This document shows, piece by piece, positions 51,701 to 61,355 of a stretch of 64,000 bases of DNA (the first letter of the stretch is position 1; each line of letters opens with the position of its first letter). The notes below the pieces were generated by a model. It saw nothing but the letters and a program-made list of their open reading frames with translations, was not told the origin of the DNA and searched no databases. The position numbers were made by a program, and so were the translations under genes. Origin of the DNA: Sapria himalayana (taxonomy: Eukaryota > Streptophyta > Magnoliopsida > Malpighiales > Rafflesiaceae); contig JAREIK010000385.1 of assembly GCA_029783825.1 (NCBI GenBank), positions 1,054,001 to 1,118,000 on the forward strand, written 5' to 3'.

Positions 51701-54700
51701 ATACACTCACTTTCATTGTTTGTTCACAAACACTTTAAATTTTTTTTCATATTCAAGTTTCACCCTTGTTTTGAAGTCATCTTAGTACTTTCAACTTTTT
51801 CTATCTTATGACACATTATAATAAGTTGCGAAAATAAAGTATTCAGAGTGTTGATATGATCTGTTACTATAACAAATTCTATTATTCGTAAAGTGTAAAG
51901 TTTTTTTTTAAGAAGATCTTGTCGTGAAGTGACTTTGTCTTGTGCAACCTTATGAGAGTATCTCAAAATTTCTTTTGCCGTATTTTTTTCTTCCACACTC
52001 AACAATACTCCATCAACAAGTGTCAAATGCAGGTTAGCTACTGCATTACTATCTATCTCATCCCACTTATTTTTAAGAATTCCGGTGAGACTTTTTCCAA
52101 CTGCATCTAAGTAATTATTTTTCCTCAAAATTGTCTTAATTTTTATTTTTCACAATTAAAAATTATTTCTATTAAATTTTTTAATTTCAAATTTTAATGT
52201 CATGTTTCACTTTTATAATGAATAGTAACCTAGAATAATTATAATAATTTGTGCTACTACACTAAAAAAATTTTCATCTAAGTGGAGGGGCATAATTATC
52301 CTCTTAAAAATCACAAACCTTGAGGCTCTTATCGTCCTTTAGACAGAACTTTTCTAAAATATATTAACTACAAAAAGTTACTAACTAATCTCCTCTGATA
52401 CCACAGTTATAAAATAAAACTAACCCACAATAATTTGAAAGATAGAAAATTCAAAGCTAGAGCAATAAATTATATCATGAAATAAAATACAATTTAAAAG
52501 AAATGAGAATTTAAAATACATGGAAATCCATCTCAAAGGAATAGGAAAACTATTTTTCTAGGAAAAATTTTAGAAATTCCCAAAGAGATTTTCGATGTGG
52601 GCTAGGTGATTTTCACCTAATCCCAATAAAATAACACAACTGACATACGGTTGTGCCGTAAAGCTCTGCTGTTCCTCGTGCAGGTGCTAACCCAGCAGCC
52701 ATTGCAGCCTGCAATTTCTCCTCTGCTTCCTGCTGCTGACGCACCGTCTGCAGCACTTTCTGGCTGCTCTATGTTTCCAACATTGCTGGCGATGCTGCAG
52801 TCAAATGTCGCACAACGGGTACTTTTATCATGAAACATGCTGTGATACTTAGTTTTATTCAATTGCGACTCATTCTGTCATGCCTTGCGCCCAACAGGAT
52901 AATATTTTGCATCTGATGAAGCAATTATGTGGTGGTGAAGCTATGGGTAGGTTCGATCTAGTAGGACCTCACGTGGGCTCCCTTGCCCTCCTTGTTGTGT
53001 TGAAAATTTGAGTTCTTCCTATCTAGTTTCTTGTTTCTTCAGCTAGTCACGTGTCGGACGGAGCAAATGCGTTCATGAAGTTGGGTCCTGGTGAGAAGTC
53101 TCTGGTGCGTAACCACCGACTAACTCTTATTCCAACCGTGCTTGCAAAATTCTAATCCCGCGAGCTTAAAATTATTATTTATTATTTTTGGGAATCACGT
53201 TAATTTTTAATTATTTTGTTAATAAATTATAATTAATAATTTTTGTGATTTCTCTTGGGTCTATGTGGGATATGACCAAATTAACCCTGATGATTCTTTA
53301 TTACTTCATTACCAAGTAGGGTTGTTTAGATATTTTATCTAATATCTTTATTTTTAATTATATAATTTCTATCTTTATGACACATGCCTGGGGCTAGACA
53401 TCTTGAGCATGCATCAAATTTAGTCTCTTAGAATTTTATCAAAAATTTTCACTAAATCAAATTTAGTCTCTTGAATGTGATTTATATTTTTATAAACTAA
53501 AATTATAATATTTTTTTTATTCACATTTTTTATTATTCAATTATAAATTAATGAATATGCATAAAAGATAATGAAAATTAATCTTTCATGCTTCTGTGAC
53601 TTGTTAATTTTTTATTATGATTTAATTATTTTTATTCTAAATATATTTTATATGACTAATGTCCCTATACTTATTCCCCCTCATCCTAGGCCAAGTCAGT
53701 TTATAAATATTATTTTCTTATTTCTTTTATTTATTATTTATCATGTAACTTATTGTATTTATTAAATTTAATTTTATTTATCATTCTTTTAATTTTCTTT
53801 GTTTTTTTTTTTTAAATTATGTCTCTAGTATGTTTTAATATTGTTAAATTGTTTTATTAATTTATCTTTAATTTTATTTTTTTGGGTGGATTTCATAGAT
53901 AGAAGCCGCTTATGAAAAAGAAAAGGAACTGCTGCATGAAATAACAGAGCTGAAATGGAGGTATTCATATTTGCATTTTACGTACTTTGTTTAACTATAA
54001 TTATTGAAAGAGTGATAAAACAAATAAAATCATGATTTTTTTATATTTAATATATCGTGATATAAAATGTATAAATAAATATTTTTTTACTATTTTGTTG
54101 ATTAGAATTATTTTTTACTATTTGAGAAACATAAGTAAAAGTAAAACGCTAATTAAATTAAATAAAAAAAATATAAATAGATAAACATATAAATTAATTT
54201 CTTGTAGGAAAAATTATCAATTAGGGTAAGTGAGGATTGATAATTATCAATAATTATCTTAATGTGCCAATTATATTTAAAGCTTCAAAAATAGGGTAAG
54301 AGCAAGCAAAGGGTTATTTTTGGTAATTTTAATATAATTGGCATGACACCTTAATTGAATTATTTTTAAATCCACCCTAAGTAATTATTATTCCTCACTC
54401 TACTCACCCTATTTCATAATTTTCTTTATTTTATATATATATTAAATCATATAAGCTATAAAAAAGTGTATATATATATATGTATGTGTGTGTGTGTGTG
54501 TGCATAAATATATGTGTGTGTGTGTGTGTGCGTGCATAAATATATGTGTGTGTGTGTGTGTGCATAAATATATGTGTGTGTGTGTGTGTATAAATTGTTT
54601 TCTAAAATAAAAAAAAAAGAAAATTGGGCTTAAACATTTATTTTATTTTGTTTATTATATAGGTTGTTATGTGCCCAAGAGGAACTCCTAAAATACAAAA

Positions 54701-54714
54701 TAGGAAATGCTTAG
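30732..54714 (+). CDS. Plant STE20/GCK kinase of OSR1/SPAK/Fray type, 20 coding exons, 701 aa
   Basis: Coding exons: 30732-30896, 31352-31606, 32702-32826, 32965-33009, 33094-33175, 33275-33343, 33427-33597, 33708-33773, 39909-39977, 40079-40207, 40488-40555, 40642-40872, 48718-48836, 48921-49030, 49107-49148, 52684-52818, 52898-52946, 53043-53104, 53899-53960, 54663-54714. All phases agree; the total is 2,106 bp. Kinase domain, residues about 14-285: glycine loop GQGVSASV (22-29), Lys44 in VAIK, Glu61, HRD 136-138, DFG 156-158, APE 184-186. Thr175 in TFVGTPCW aligns with the WNK-phosphorylated T-loop Thr of OSR1/SPAK (Thr185 in OSR1). The tail has [19 protein letters not shown] (550-557) and a C-terminal coiled coil ([20 protein letters not shown]). 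Plant relatives are often named BLUS1-like or fray2. The start could be ATG 30738 instead. Introns 8, 12 and 15 are swollen by transposons. Exon 12's donor is the least certain boundary. Confidence 0.92.
32082..32472. mobile_element. Tourist-like MITE in kinase intron 2
   Basis: A complete 391-bp copy with GAGCAACTCCAATGGG ends and a perfect TTA target duplication at 32079-32081 and 32473-32475. It aligns end to end with the outer copy at 7.1 kb and lacks the inner insertion. Confidence 0.82.
34380..34408. repeat. Perfect 29-bp palindrome
   Basis: Arms TATAACGTGTTGAT and ATCAACACGTTATA are separated by one T. It sits in kinase intron 8 just after an (AC)n tract and about 55 bp before a hAT copy. 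Function unknown; a cruciform or hairpin is possible. Confidence 0.9.
34465..34838. mobile_element. hAT non-autonomous copy, 374 bp, in kinase intron 8
   Basis: Starts TAGAGGCGTCAAACGGGCC and ends CTCATTTGACACCTTTA. Flanks are GAGTGAGA and GAATGAGA (7/8 match). Subterminal GGCACG-type motifs and one TTAGGGTTT telo-box at 34644 are present. No coding capacity. Confidence 0.82.
34840..39400. other. Intron 8 filler: AT-rich sequence plus degenerate hAT-like GC-rich patches
   Basis: Mostly AT-rich with no gene. 36490-36640 is a CTGC-rich low-complexity tract (CTGCCCTGC, CTGCATTGCACTG). About 36640-37010 is GC-richer with GGCCGGGTCGTG-like motifs. A weak hAT left end, TAGAGGTGACAAATGAC, starts at 37324 and is followed to about 37780 by GGCTTG/GGGCT-rich sequence without a matching right end. 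(CT)n lies at 37231-37245. Confidence 0.5.
39407..39625. mobile_element. Degenerate hAT copy, 219 bp, in kinase intron 8
   Basis: Left end TCTAGGTGTCAAATGGG and right end GATTGATGCCTCTA fit the family TIR. The flanks TCTATAGG and CTTGGGCC do not match, so it is old or rearranged. Confidence 0.6.
41007..41270. mobile_element. hAT copy lacking its right end, in kinase intron 12
   Basis: Starts TAGAGGTGTCAACTGGGCC followed by GGGCCGGCATGAGGCACGGC. The interior has AATTAGGGTTACGGG blocks separated by A/T runs, closely like the complete copy at 61356-61751. The terminal CACCTCTA is missing; the right edge is approximate. Confidence 0.75.
42354..42850. mobile_element. hAT non-autonomous copy, 497 bp, in kinase intron 12
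   Basis: Starts TAGAGGTGTCAAATGGGC and ends CTCGTTTGACACCTCTA, giving a near-perfect terminal inverted repeat. Flanks ATTATTAG and ACTACAGA share only 3 of 8 bases, so no target duplication can be claimed. One AAACCCTAA telo-box lies at 42630. The GC-rich interior creates several spurious open frames. Confidence 0.82.
43611..44029. mobile_element. hAT non-autonomous copy, 419 bp, in kinase intron 12
   Basis: Starts TAGAGGTGTCAACCGGGC and ends GCCCGTTTGATACCTCTA. Flanks TATTCAAT and CATTTAAT match at 6 of 8 bases. Dense GGCACG/CGTGCC motifs at both ends. Confidence 0.82.
44030..47185. other. Intron 12 filler, AT-rich; weak hAT-like patch near 45.54-45.74 kb
   Basis: No gene is seen. At 45539 TATAGTCAAATGGATCATG begins about 200 bp with GACATG/GCCATG-rich sequence that resembles a very degraded hAT end. 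The rest is AT-rich, with no recognised domain. Confidence 0.4.
47186..48213. mobile_element. hAT non-autonomous copy (outer), 1,028 bp, with a nested relative
   Basis: Starts TACATGTGTCAAACGGGCC and ends GGCCCATTTGAAACCTCTA. A perfect 8-bp target duplication GATCACAT lies at 47178-47185 and 48214-48221. The element contains the 390-bp copy at 47375-47764; without it the element is about 630 bp. Long open frames here, such as one on the minus strand over 47348-48226, are products of the GC-rich repeats. Confidence 0.88.
47375..47764. mobile_element. hAT non-autonomous copy (inner), 390 bp, very GC-rich
   Basis: Starts TAGAGGTGTCAAACGTGCC and ends GGCCCGTTTGACACCTGTA. A perfect 8-bp target duplication GTTGTAGG lies at 47367-47374 and 47765-47772. 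It carries the densest GGCACG/CGTGCC arrays in the window and looks the youngest copy by end and flank conservation. Confidence 0.92.
48504..48599. mobile_element. hAT right-end fragment just upstream of kinase exon 13
   Basis: Only the right end GGCCCAGTCGACACCTCTA with a short GGCTAG/GGCTGTGCC-rich part remains. It ends 118 bp before exon 13. Confidence 0.6.
49176..52636 (-). mobile_element. Copia retrotransposon, antisense in kinase intron 15, with both LTRs
   Basis: LTRs of about 235 bp lie at 49176-49410 and 52405-52636. The outer ends give TG...CA, and a perfect 5-bp target duplication CAACT lies at 49171-49175 and 52637-52641. Next to the upstream LTR (minus strand) GTGGTATCAGAG at about 52403-52392 is a primer-binding site for initiator-Met tRNA. 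Domains on the minus strand: Gag-like frame 52128-51760, integrase part about 51540-51290 ([13 protein letters not shown]), RT about 50590-50390 ([19 protein letters not shown]), RNase H region 50227-49745 ([18 protein letters not shown]). At 3.46 kb with many stops it is shorter than intact Copia elements and inactive. Confidence 0.9.
54480..54590. repeat. Tandem repeat with unit (TG)n plus CATAAATATA in the last kinase intron
   Basis: About four units of a TG tract ending GCATAAATATA, spaced 28-40 bp. It lies 72 bp upstream of the final coding exon. Confidence 0.85.
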
Positions 54715-56559
54715 GTAATTTATTGATTTTTATTTATGAATTATATTACGTATTATATTTATTTACAATAAGTTCTGACAATATAATTATTTTTTTAGAA
54801 TTTTGCAGGTTTCTTTTTTTTTTTCCCAACTTATTTCTGGAGTGAACGACGAACACAGCTTGCCAAGCGCGAGCGCTAATTAAAAGGATGATGGCAGTAG
54901 ACTCCCTCATCTAGGCTGCAAACTTTTTTTTTTTTTTTTTTTCTTTTTTTTTTATAAATAATTTTCTATTTTTTTTTAATTTCTTTTTTATTATCAGAGT
55001 TTGTGCAGCATTTTTTGTACATAGTGGAGACTGATTTGAATTTTGTTTATTCTTGATAGAGTTATTTTAATTTGATGAGTTTTTTTTTTTTTTTTTCTTA
55101 TAGCAGTGTATTTAAATTTATTCTAATTTTTGTTTTTTTTTTCTTGCTTTTACTTGTTCTGATAATTGTTTTTAATGGAATTACAAAAAACAAAAGAACT
55201 TTTTTTTTGAAGTAAACATAATTTTAAATTAATTGAAATTATATAACTTTGTATATATGCTACTATATAATTCGTTACTTGCAGTAGAATAAGTCAATTT
55301 TAAAAAAAAAACATTTTTTTTTGAATTTCAAATATATTTTTTAAAATCTTGAAAAAACAAAAATGTAGTCACTCAATTAGGTTTCTACCTATAAGAATTA
55401 AATTGGAATTACTATTTGTTCAAGGAAAGAGATAGAAGTTATCAAAAAAAAAAAATTAACATTGAATTTATAATATAATAATATATATATATATATATAA
55501 ATAATATTTGAGGAGGAGATGAAAACCAATTGAAGTTGATGTACCAACAATATGATTGTCTGATTGACAATCTTAGGGATTACCTATCTTGTCATGGTAA
55601 TGAGGGCCTTACCTACTCTGATCATGAGGCTTTGAGGCCCACATATAGACCAAGAGATATTATGGGGTGGGTTTGGGCCTCGGGTGGGGGAGGACAAAGA
55701 AAAAAAAAACAGTTGAAATTGATGAAATAAAGAATCAAATGATACAATGTAGGCCCCATGCCAAAAATTGATTGCTAGTTTTTATGATGAAATCTCATGG
55801 AATCTTATGGGCCGAATTGGGCTAGATGCGGAATCTCGTGGGCTGAATTGGGCTAGAGGCAAACAATCTTCATCCCAAGAGGCACAATTTTATGTCCCAG
55901 TAGCTATTTGATAGCTCATATGGATCAAGCCGGCAAGTTCCAGAGAGATGCATATTCAACACCTCAATGCTGTATAATAGTCACATGTAATCTTCGAAGA
56001 TGATTGAGAGAAATATGAAAAGATTTTTCTAAGCAATAAAGTGTTAAAATAATATCAACTTTTTATGAACTTCATGTTAGAAAATTATTTAATCCATATT
56101 TTAAAAATGTAAGTATAATGGTAACTATTAATAATTAATTTTTATAACAAAATGCATCTTCCATTAAAAACTAATATATATATATATATATATTATTTAT
56201 TCATAATCAAAAGATGAATAAAAAATTTGTTCATATAATATAACATTATTTATTTTTATAACATTATTTATGTTAAAAAATTAGTACTTAGAAATTATTT
56301 CAAACTATTAAGGAATTATTTTTTATTTTTTTATTTTTTCACCCTCCCCCCTAATCGTCCCTTATCAACCATAGGATAAATATATACGACAAATTTTCAC
56401 ACTGATCTATCATATCAGTAGTATTTGTGATAAAGCACGTTTAACTTTGGATTTATTATGAGATCCAGTATATTAGTGATGATTTAAACAAATCTAGCTA
56501 AATAATTATTTTATCACTGGATACTAGTAACTAATTTATCAATTTTAAGTAAGGTTATC

Positions 56560-56700
56560 ATCCCAACAGTATGATAGATCCAACTAAGAGATACCCTGTA
56601 GGGCATGGTCGATGTCCCTAGGGATCAAACTAGTGGCCACTGGGTAAGAGCATCAATCTACCTTGCCAACTGGACTACTATGCTATTAGTAGTTAGCCCA
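56560..56700 (-). mobile_element. Possible tRNA-derived SINE
   Basis: On the minus strand TAGTCCAGTTGGCAAGG (about 56679-56663) resembles a tRNA A box and AGTTTGATCCCTAGGG (about 56632-56617) a B box, about 40 bp apart. This fits a tRNA-derived SINE head. No clear poly-A tail or target duplication; borders approximate. Confidence 0.5.
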
Positions 56701-57539
56701 TAATTAATATTTAAGATGTCATGTGTGTAATAGGAACTTCAAAAATTTAACATAGGACATGCTTGGATCAAATTTTTACATAAATATTTTGAGTTTTTTT
56801 TTTTGTCAATTTTTTGTCATGTTTATTTTTATTTTTATTATATCTAATTTTGATTGGATGATCACATGAGTATGCAAAGAGAAAGCCTAAATATAAAATG
56901 ATTAGGGAATTTTGTTGCCATATTGAAAATACCTTTTTTTTTTTTTGTATTTTCTATTATTTTTTTTTATTCTGAGTATTTTTCTCTGCCTTACGATCTT
57001 CAAGTGTGTGTTTATCTAGATAAATCTTAGTCATAATTAATTCATATACGTAAGAGCATATGATGATCTTTTTTAGAGCTCTTCTACTTTGTTTGATTTT
57101 TTTTTTTAAATGTTGATTCACTTGTTTAAGCTTTTTTTTTTTTTTTTTTTTTTGTACGATTTGCTTCTTCTCTAAGAATCATAATATGATATGAATTTTG
57201 TTATGTGTGTTAAGCATGGATCTTCATGGATACTCACTATTCACAATTGATTCACCATTGACATATTTGTAAAATAAAAGTTGTTTTTATGAAAACTATT
57301 TTCAATAAAAAAAGATTTTTTTTTTTTGTAAATTAATGTAAATATCCAATAATATATATGCCGACAAAACATCAGTAAACATACATTCACTCCAGGATGG
57401 AGCCTGTTTCTATTGAAATTATAGCACTAAAATATTTATTAATTATTTAATGTCAATCTAAACAAATTTCAAGATCAACGCTTTGAGCATTTTTCAAAAT
57501 GTATAATATGTATGAAAAGAAAAAATGTATCAGGGTAAT

Positions 57540-57721
57540 TGATTCAGGGTCATTGCTCGTGGTTAACCCATGGCCTTTGGGTTCCATGTTGAATCCCCAC
57601 TAGCTACCCTGTACCACTAGGATGGGGCTGCATTGCCTTTGCCATGGGTCCAGGTGGTTAGCCCATGGCCAAATTGGGCTAGGGGTCTCCCACCTAGTAA
57701 CAAAAAAAAAAAAAAAAAAAC
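57540..57721 (+). mobile_element. Possible SINE with poly-A tail
   Basis: A roughly 160-bp unit with a B-box-like ATGTTGAATCCCC near 57585-57597 is GC-richer than its surroundings and ends in an A run of about 18 bases at 57703-57720. Phrases such as GGTTAACCCATGGCC and GGTTAGCCCATGGCC repeat inside it. No target duplication was recognised. Confidence 0.5.
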
Positions 57722-58035
57722 AATATTAGCAAGAATACCAATAATTTGGTAGATTGAACGGTGATATGTTGAATAAATGCCATCATAGAGATTATCACTT
57801 TGATCTCTACCTGTTACTAGAAAAATTGCTAAGACAAGAAATGTGCCTCTGGCCTAGTCGGGCCCAAGTGATTCCAATGACTAGTTAAAACAAGCAAAAT
57901 TAGCAAGAATTTTCTTAATTTTATAATATTATTATTTTTCTTGATCTCTTCGCGGATCATGACTCACACAATACTTCATGAGATTCCAAAACTTAGTATG
58001 CCTAGTTGCTTGTTGTTCAAGACACTTTACATGTA

Positions 58036-58044
58036 CTATAAATA
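58036..58044 (+). promoter_or_regulatory. TATA box of the subtilase gene
   Basis: CTATAAATA lies 75-83 bp upstream of the start codon, a normal plant spacing allowing a 5' UTR of about 45-50 nt. Confidence 0.55.
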
Positions 58045-58118
58045 AGTAGGAGAGTGACCCCCTAGATTGCTTATATTCTAGCTCACTCCTAAAGGATCGC
58101 ACATTACTCTTTTCTCAC

Positions 58119-58474
58119 ATGGCTCATCCTCAATCTTCTCTCTTTTACTTTTATATTTCTTGTTTTCTACTCCTCGTTGGTTCAAATTCAACTAATCAAC
58201 AAATTTCACAGGTTACCAATTTCGTGCTTTTTTTTTTTTTGCTTCAACAAATGTGTTGATGATAATATCCCATTTACTATTTTGTCCTTTCTCTCGTTGT
58301 AAATAAATTGATAATAAAAATTGAACTGTGAACAGGCATACATTGTTTATATGGGAAGTTCATCTATTAGTGGAGGTGGAAAACATGATTATAGCAGTGC
58401 AACAGTTGCTCCTCTACAATTATTGTCAACTATTTTATCCTGGTTTAGTTTCATCTTCATGCAAAATTAACTTG

Positions 58475-58547
<73 letters not shown>

Positions 58548-59016
58548 AATAAGAACTGGCATAGACATTGACATAATCATTTGTATAGCAATTTAAATGA
58601 ATATGTGCGTCTCTATATGTCAATTCATTATAATTTAATTGAGTATCATGTATGTGTCACCACACATTTTTTTATATTGTAGGGAGGAGATGGAAAGATT
58701 GTCACTAATTCATCATTATAATCATGCTTTTTTGGGATTCTCTGCCCTGCTTACGCAAGATGAGGCCTCGTTTTTATCTGGTAAATGGCTCTGTATCAAT
58801 TTTTGTAATGTTTTTGGATTTTTTATTTAAAATATTCGATGCCTATCACCTAATTAAATTCAATCATGTAATTGATTTTTTAACAAGTAGAAAATACCCA
58901 TTTAAATAACAAAATCAATAACTCAAGTTTTAAGTCCTTGTGATGCATGTTTTCACACACAAACACACACATGCACGCACACATGCACGCACAAACACAC
59001 ACAAACATACGCGTGT

Positions 59017-59054
<38 letters not shown>

Positions 59055-59182
59055 ACACATCCAATAGTATCAATAGAGTGATTATCAAAGATACTATATG
59101 ATAAACATTTGACATCTCTAAAAAGCAAACTTGTGTTCCCATAGCAGGTTTGCCACTTTGTCAATTAAACTATCATATTGTT

Positions 59183-59215
<33 letters not shown>

Positions 59216-59824
59216 TAAGTTTGTTGGCGTGGTTTTGCTAGGGCAAAATTCTATTGCAGATAGTGAATTAACAAAAAAAAAACTTGTTATGTTGGTAATA
59301 AGCAGATCATCTCAATATCAAATTAAAAGAAGAATTATGTGGGTCATGTTTAATTAAAAAAATTAAAATTAATTTCTTGAAAAAAATGTCTACTGACAAA
59401 AAAAAAAAAAATGCTTTAGCATTAAAATTGATTTATTGTCTGAAAAAATTAATCAAAAATTATTATTGTCGTTTCATTTATTTTCTTCTAGATGAGAAAG
59501 AAATCAAAATCATATTTTTTCATTCACAAAAAATATTGTTTAAATAAATTTTTTATCTGACACACCAATTAAATATGTTTTTTTTTTCATTTTCTATGGG
59601 AATACAGAACATTTTTGTTCTAAACAAAAAATAAAAATTCTTTTTTTTTTTATTTTTCTCATCAATTACAGGACACCCAGAAGTTGTATCAGTTTTTAGA
59701 GACTCAATTCTTCCACTTCATACTACACGCTCTTGGGATTTTTTAGATGATTTATCCAATTTGGCACCCGTCCATAAGGAGTCATATGCAGCTAATGATG
59801 TTATAATTGGCATTATCGACACAG
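58119..59824 (+). CDS. Subtilisin-like protease, 5' part only (four exons, 150 aa)
   Basis: Exons 58119-58211, 58336-58442, 58683-58780 and 59672-59824 join in consistent phases. Residues 1-24 or so form a signal peptide (FYFYISCFLLLVG). Residues 32-110 form the I9 inhibitor prodomain, with AYIVYMGSSS, LSLIHHYNHAFLGFSALLT and HPEVVSVFRDS. TTRSWDFL (117-124) is the usual mature N-terminus of plant subtilases. VIIGIIDT (143-150) carries the catalytic Asp149; a phase-1 intron follows, as in many multi-exon plant subtilase genes. Plant subtilases are secreted and act in the apoplast. The remainder (catalytic His and Ser, PA domain) was not found up to 64 kb: it is either truncated or the next intron exceeds 4 kb. 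Introns 2, 3 and 4 hold CA/TG microsatellites. Confidence 0.85.
58474..58544. repeat. (CA)n microsatellite in subtilase intron 2
   Basis: About 35 CA units with one AA interruption near 58510. Similar tracts lie at 58955-59062 and 59184-59214 in intron 3 and at 60050-60090 and 60306-60353 beyond exon 4. Confidence 0.9.
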
Positions 59825-60660
59825 GTAATTCATATTTATCAAAAGTTAATTATATGATTACATAAATAAATATAATTTTTTATTTAGTGATAGTGCCTAT
59901 TTTTTTTATTTCTCAAACCCAACTCATTCATGACATCAATTCATATATGGGTCTTAAGTCTCAGGGATAAAATAGGTAATACCTCTATCATCTGAACTAC
60001 CATATTGTTGGCATTGGCCGCGATAAGGACTAATCACACACTTTTCTTGACACACACACACGCACACGCGCGCACACACACACACACACACATACATATA
60101 TACATATATGTTTATATATGTATTAGGTATGTTTAAATATACATCGATTTTCTAATTTAGGTTTTCAAAAACATAAATGTCAAGTATGTTTTTTTAAAAA
60201 TTTTTAAAAATGGTACCAAAACATAAATATTTTTATTTTGAGACCCCTAAACATAATTTTCCCTTTTTTAAAAATTAATATTTTTTTATTTTATTATCTT
60301 TATATTACACACATGCGTGCGTGCACGCGCGCACGCACGCACACACACACACATACTAAAATATTTACGAATACATATTGTATGCCTTTATATACAGAGT
60401 CACACAAATATAAAAGATCATGTGGGTCGGTGTGTGTCCCAACCCACCCCTATATTTTTAAAGTTCAATTTTGTATTTTTTGCATTTTTATTTATATATT
60501 ATATATATATATATATTAAAATTGGAATCAACTAGTGTTAGCTTTAATGAATTAAAAATATTAAATATAAAGAAATATATATTAAAATTTAAATATTATA
60601 TTAAGAGATTCGAGATAGGATAGGACTCGAGGCAACTACTAAATAAAGGACACCTCATTT
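59825..60660. other. AT-rich sequence after the last recognised subtilase exon
   Basis: No exon with GVWPES-like sequence, which should follow the Asp motif, was found. CA/CG tracts occur at about 60050-60090 and 60306-60353. Near 59955-60015 the minus strand has tRNA-like A and B box similarity (GGTAGTTCAGATGATAGAGG), a possible SINE head. Confidence 0.4.
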
Positions 60661-60679
60661 GAAAACGTGAAATTATCCA

Positions 60680-61195
60680 AAACGTTCTTGTGGCGGCGGA
60701 TATGGCGTCGGCGTGCTTCGCAAAATGCAAATTGCAAAGACAGGTTAGTAAACTGCTTCAACTTGTGGAGATGCATCGTATTTAGTTAAGCATGATGCGT
60801 GCGAGTAATTTTGGAAATGGCCTTCGTCCGCAGAAGAAGACGCGGCGGAAATCATCGCCCACGTTTAGTTTGACTCGCATCGCTGAATTACTTTTAATTT
60901 TCAGAACGCGCTGTTGTCGGATGTGATAATCGATAAAAAGAGATGATAACGGATGAATGAGCTGATGAAGAAGAAGAACTCAGGATGAGGGAGAGCAAGA
61001 GAAATGAAAAAAACTCAGGGGGCGTTCTTTCTAGGGTTTGATACGTTATCTCCGATTCATTTCTCTGTTCGACTTAATATTTTTGCCACGGTTGATCCGG
61101 AGAGACTAGTGAGGGAGAACTGTGATCTAACAACGCCGCAGGCTACCATGGCATCCGATTTGGATCAACATAGTTCTTAGGTGGGACCATTGTGA
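60680..61195 (+). other. GC-enriched gene-like remnant of unknown identity
   Basis: This stretch is richer in GC and CpG than its surroundings. It contains ATGGCGTCGGCG at about 60701, a possible donor (AAGACAG before GTTAGT) and a possible acceptor (CGTCCGCAG) before AAGAAGACGCGG. Near 61030 TCTAGGGTTTGATACG looks like a plant 5' UTR or promoter. The joined frame is short and matches no family I know. It may be the 5' end of a lost gene. Confidence 0.25.
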
Positions 61196-61355
61196 GAAAA
61201 TGTAAGTTAATAAACATAGGTTTATCAATTAATAATCAGATTCAATTGTTCATAGAGTTCGCATATTAATCTCATAACAAGAGAATTATACATATTCATA
61301 GGTTTTTAACTATTAATTAAACTATCTAGTGTAGTTTCATTTGTGATATTATATA

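Larger units (their letters stand above)
54715..58118. other. Intergenic between kinase and subtilase genes; long T and A runs, two SINE-like insertions
   Basis: The kinase 3' UTR should lie in the first few hundred bases; long T runs occur at 54926-54950, 55081-55097 and 57131-57152. (TA)n tracts occur near 55484 and 56178. A repeated phrase GGGC(C/T)GAATTGGGCTAGA occurs at about 55809 and 55842. SINE-like units are listed separately. No gene is supported. Confidence 0.5.

Noticed and set aside
56560..56700. tRNA gene suggested by A and B box similarity
   Set aside because: No cloverleaf with acceptor pairing could be drawn; a SINE head is the better reading.
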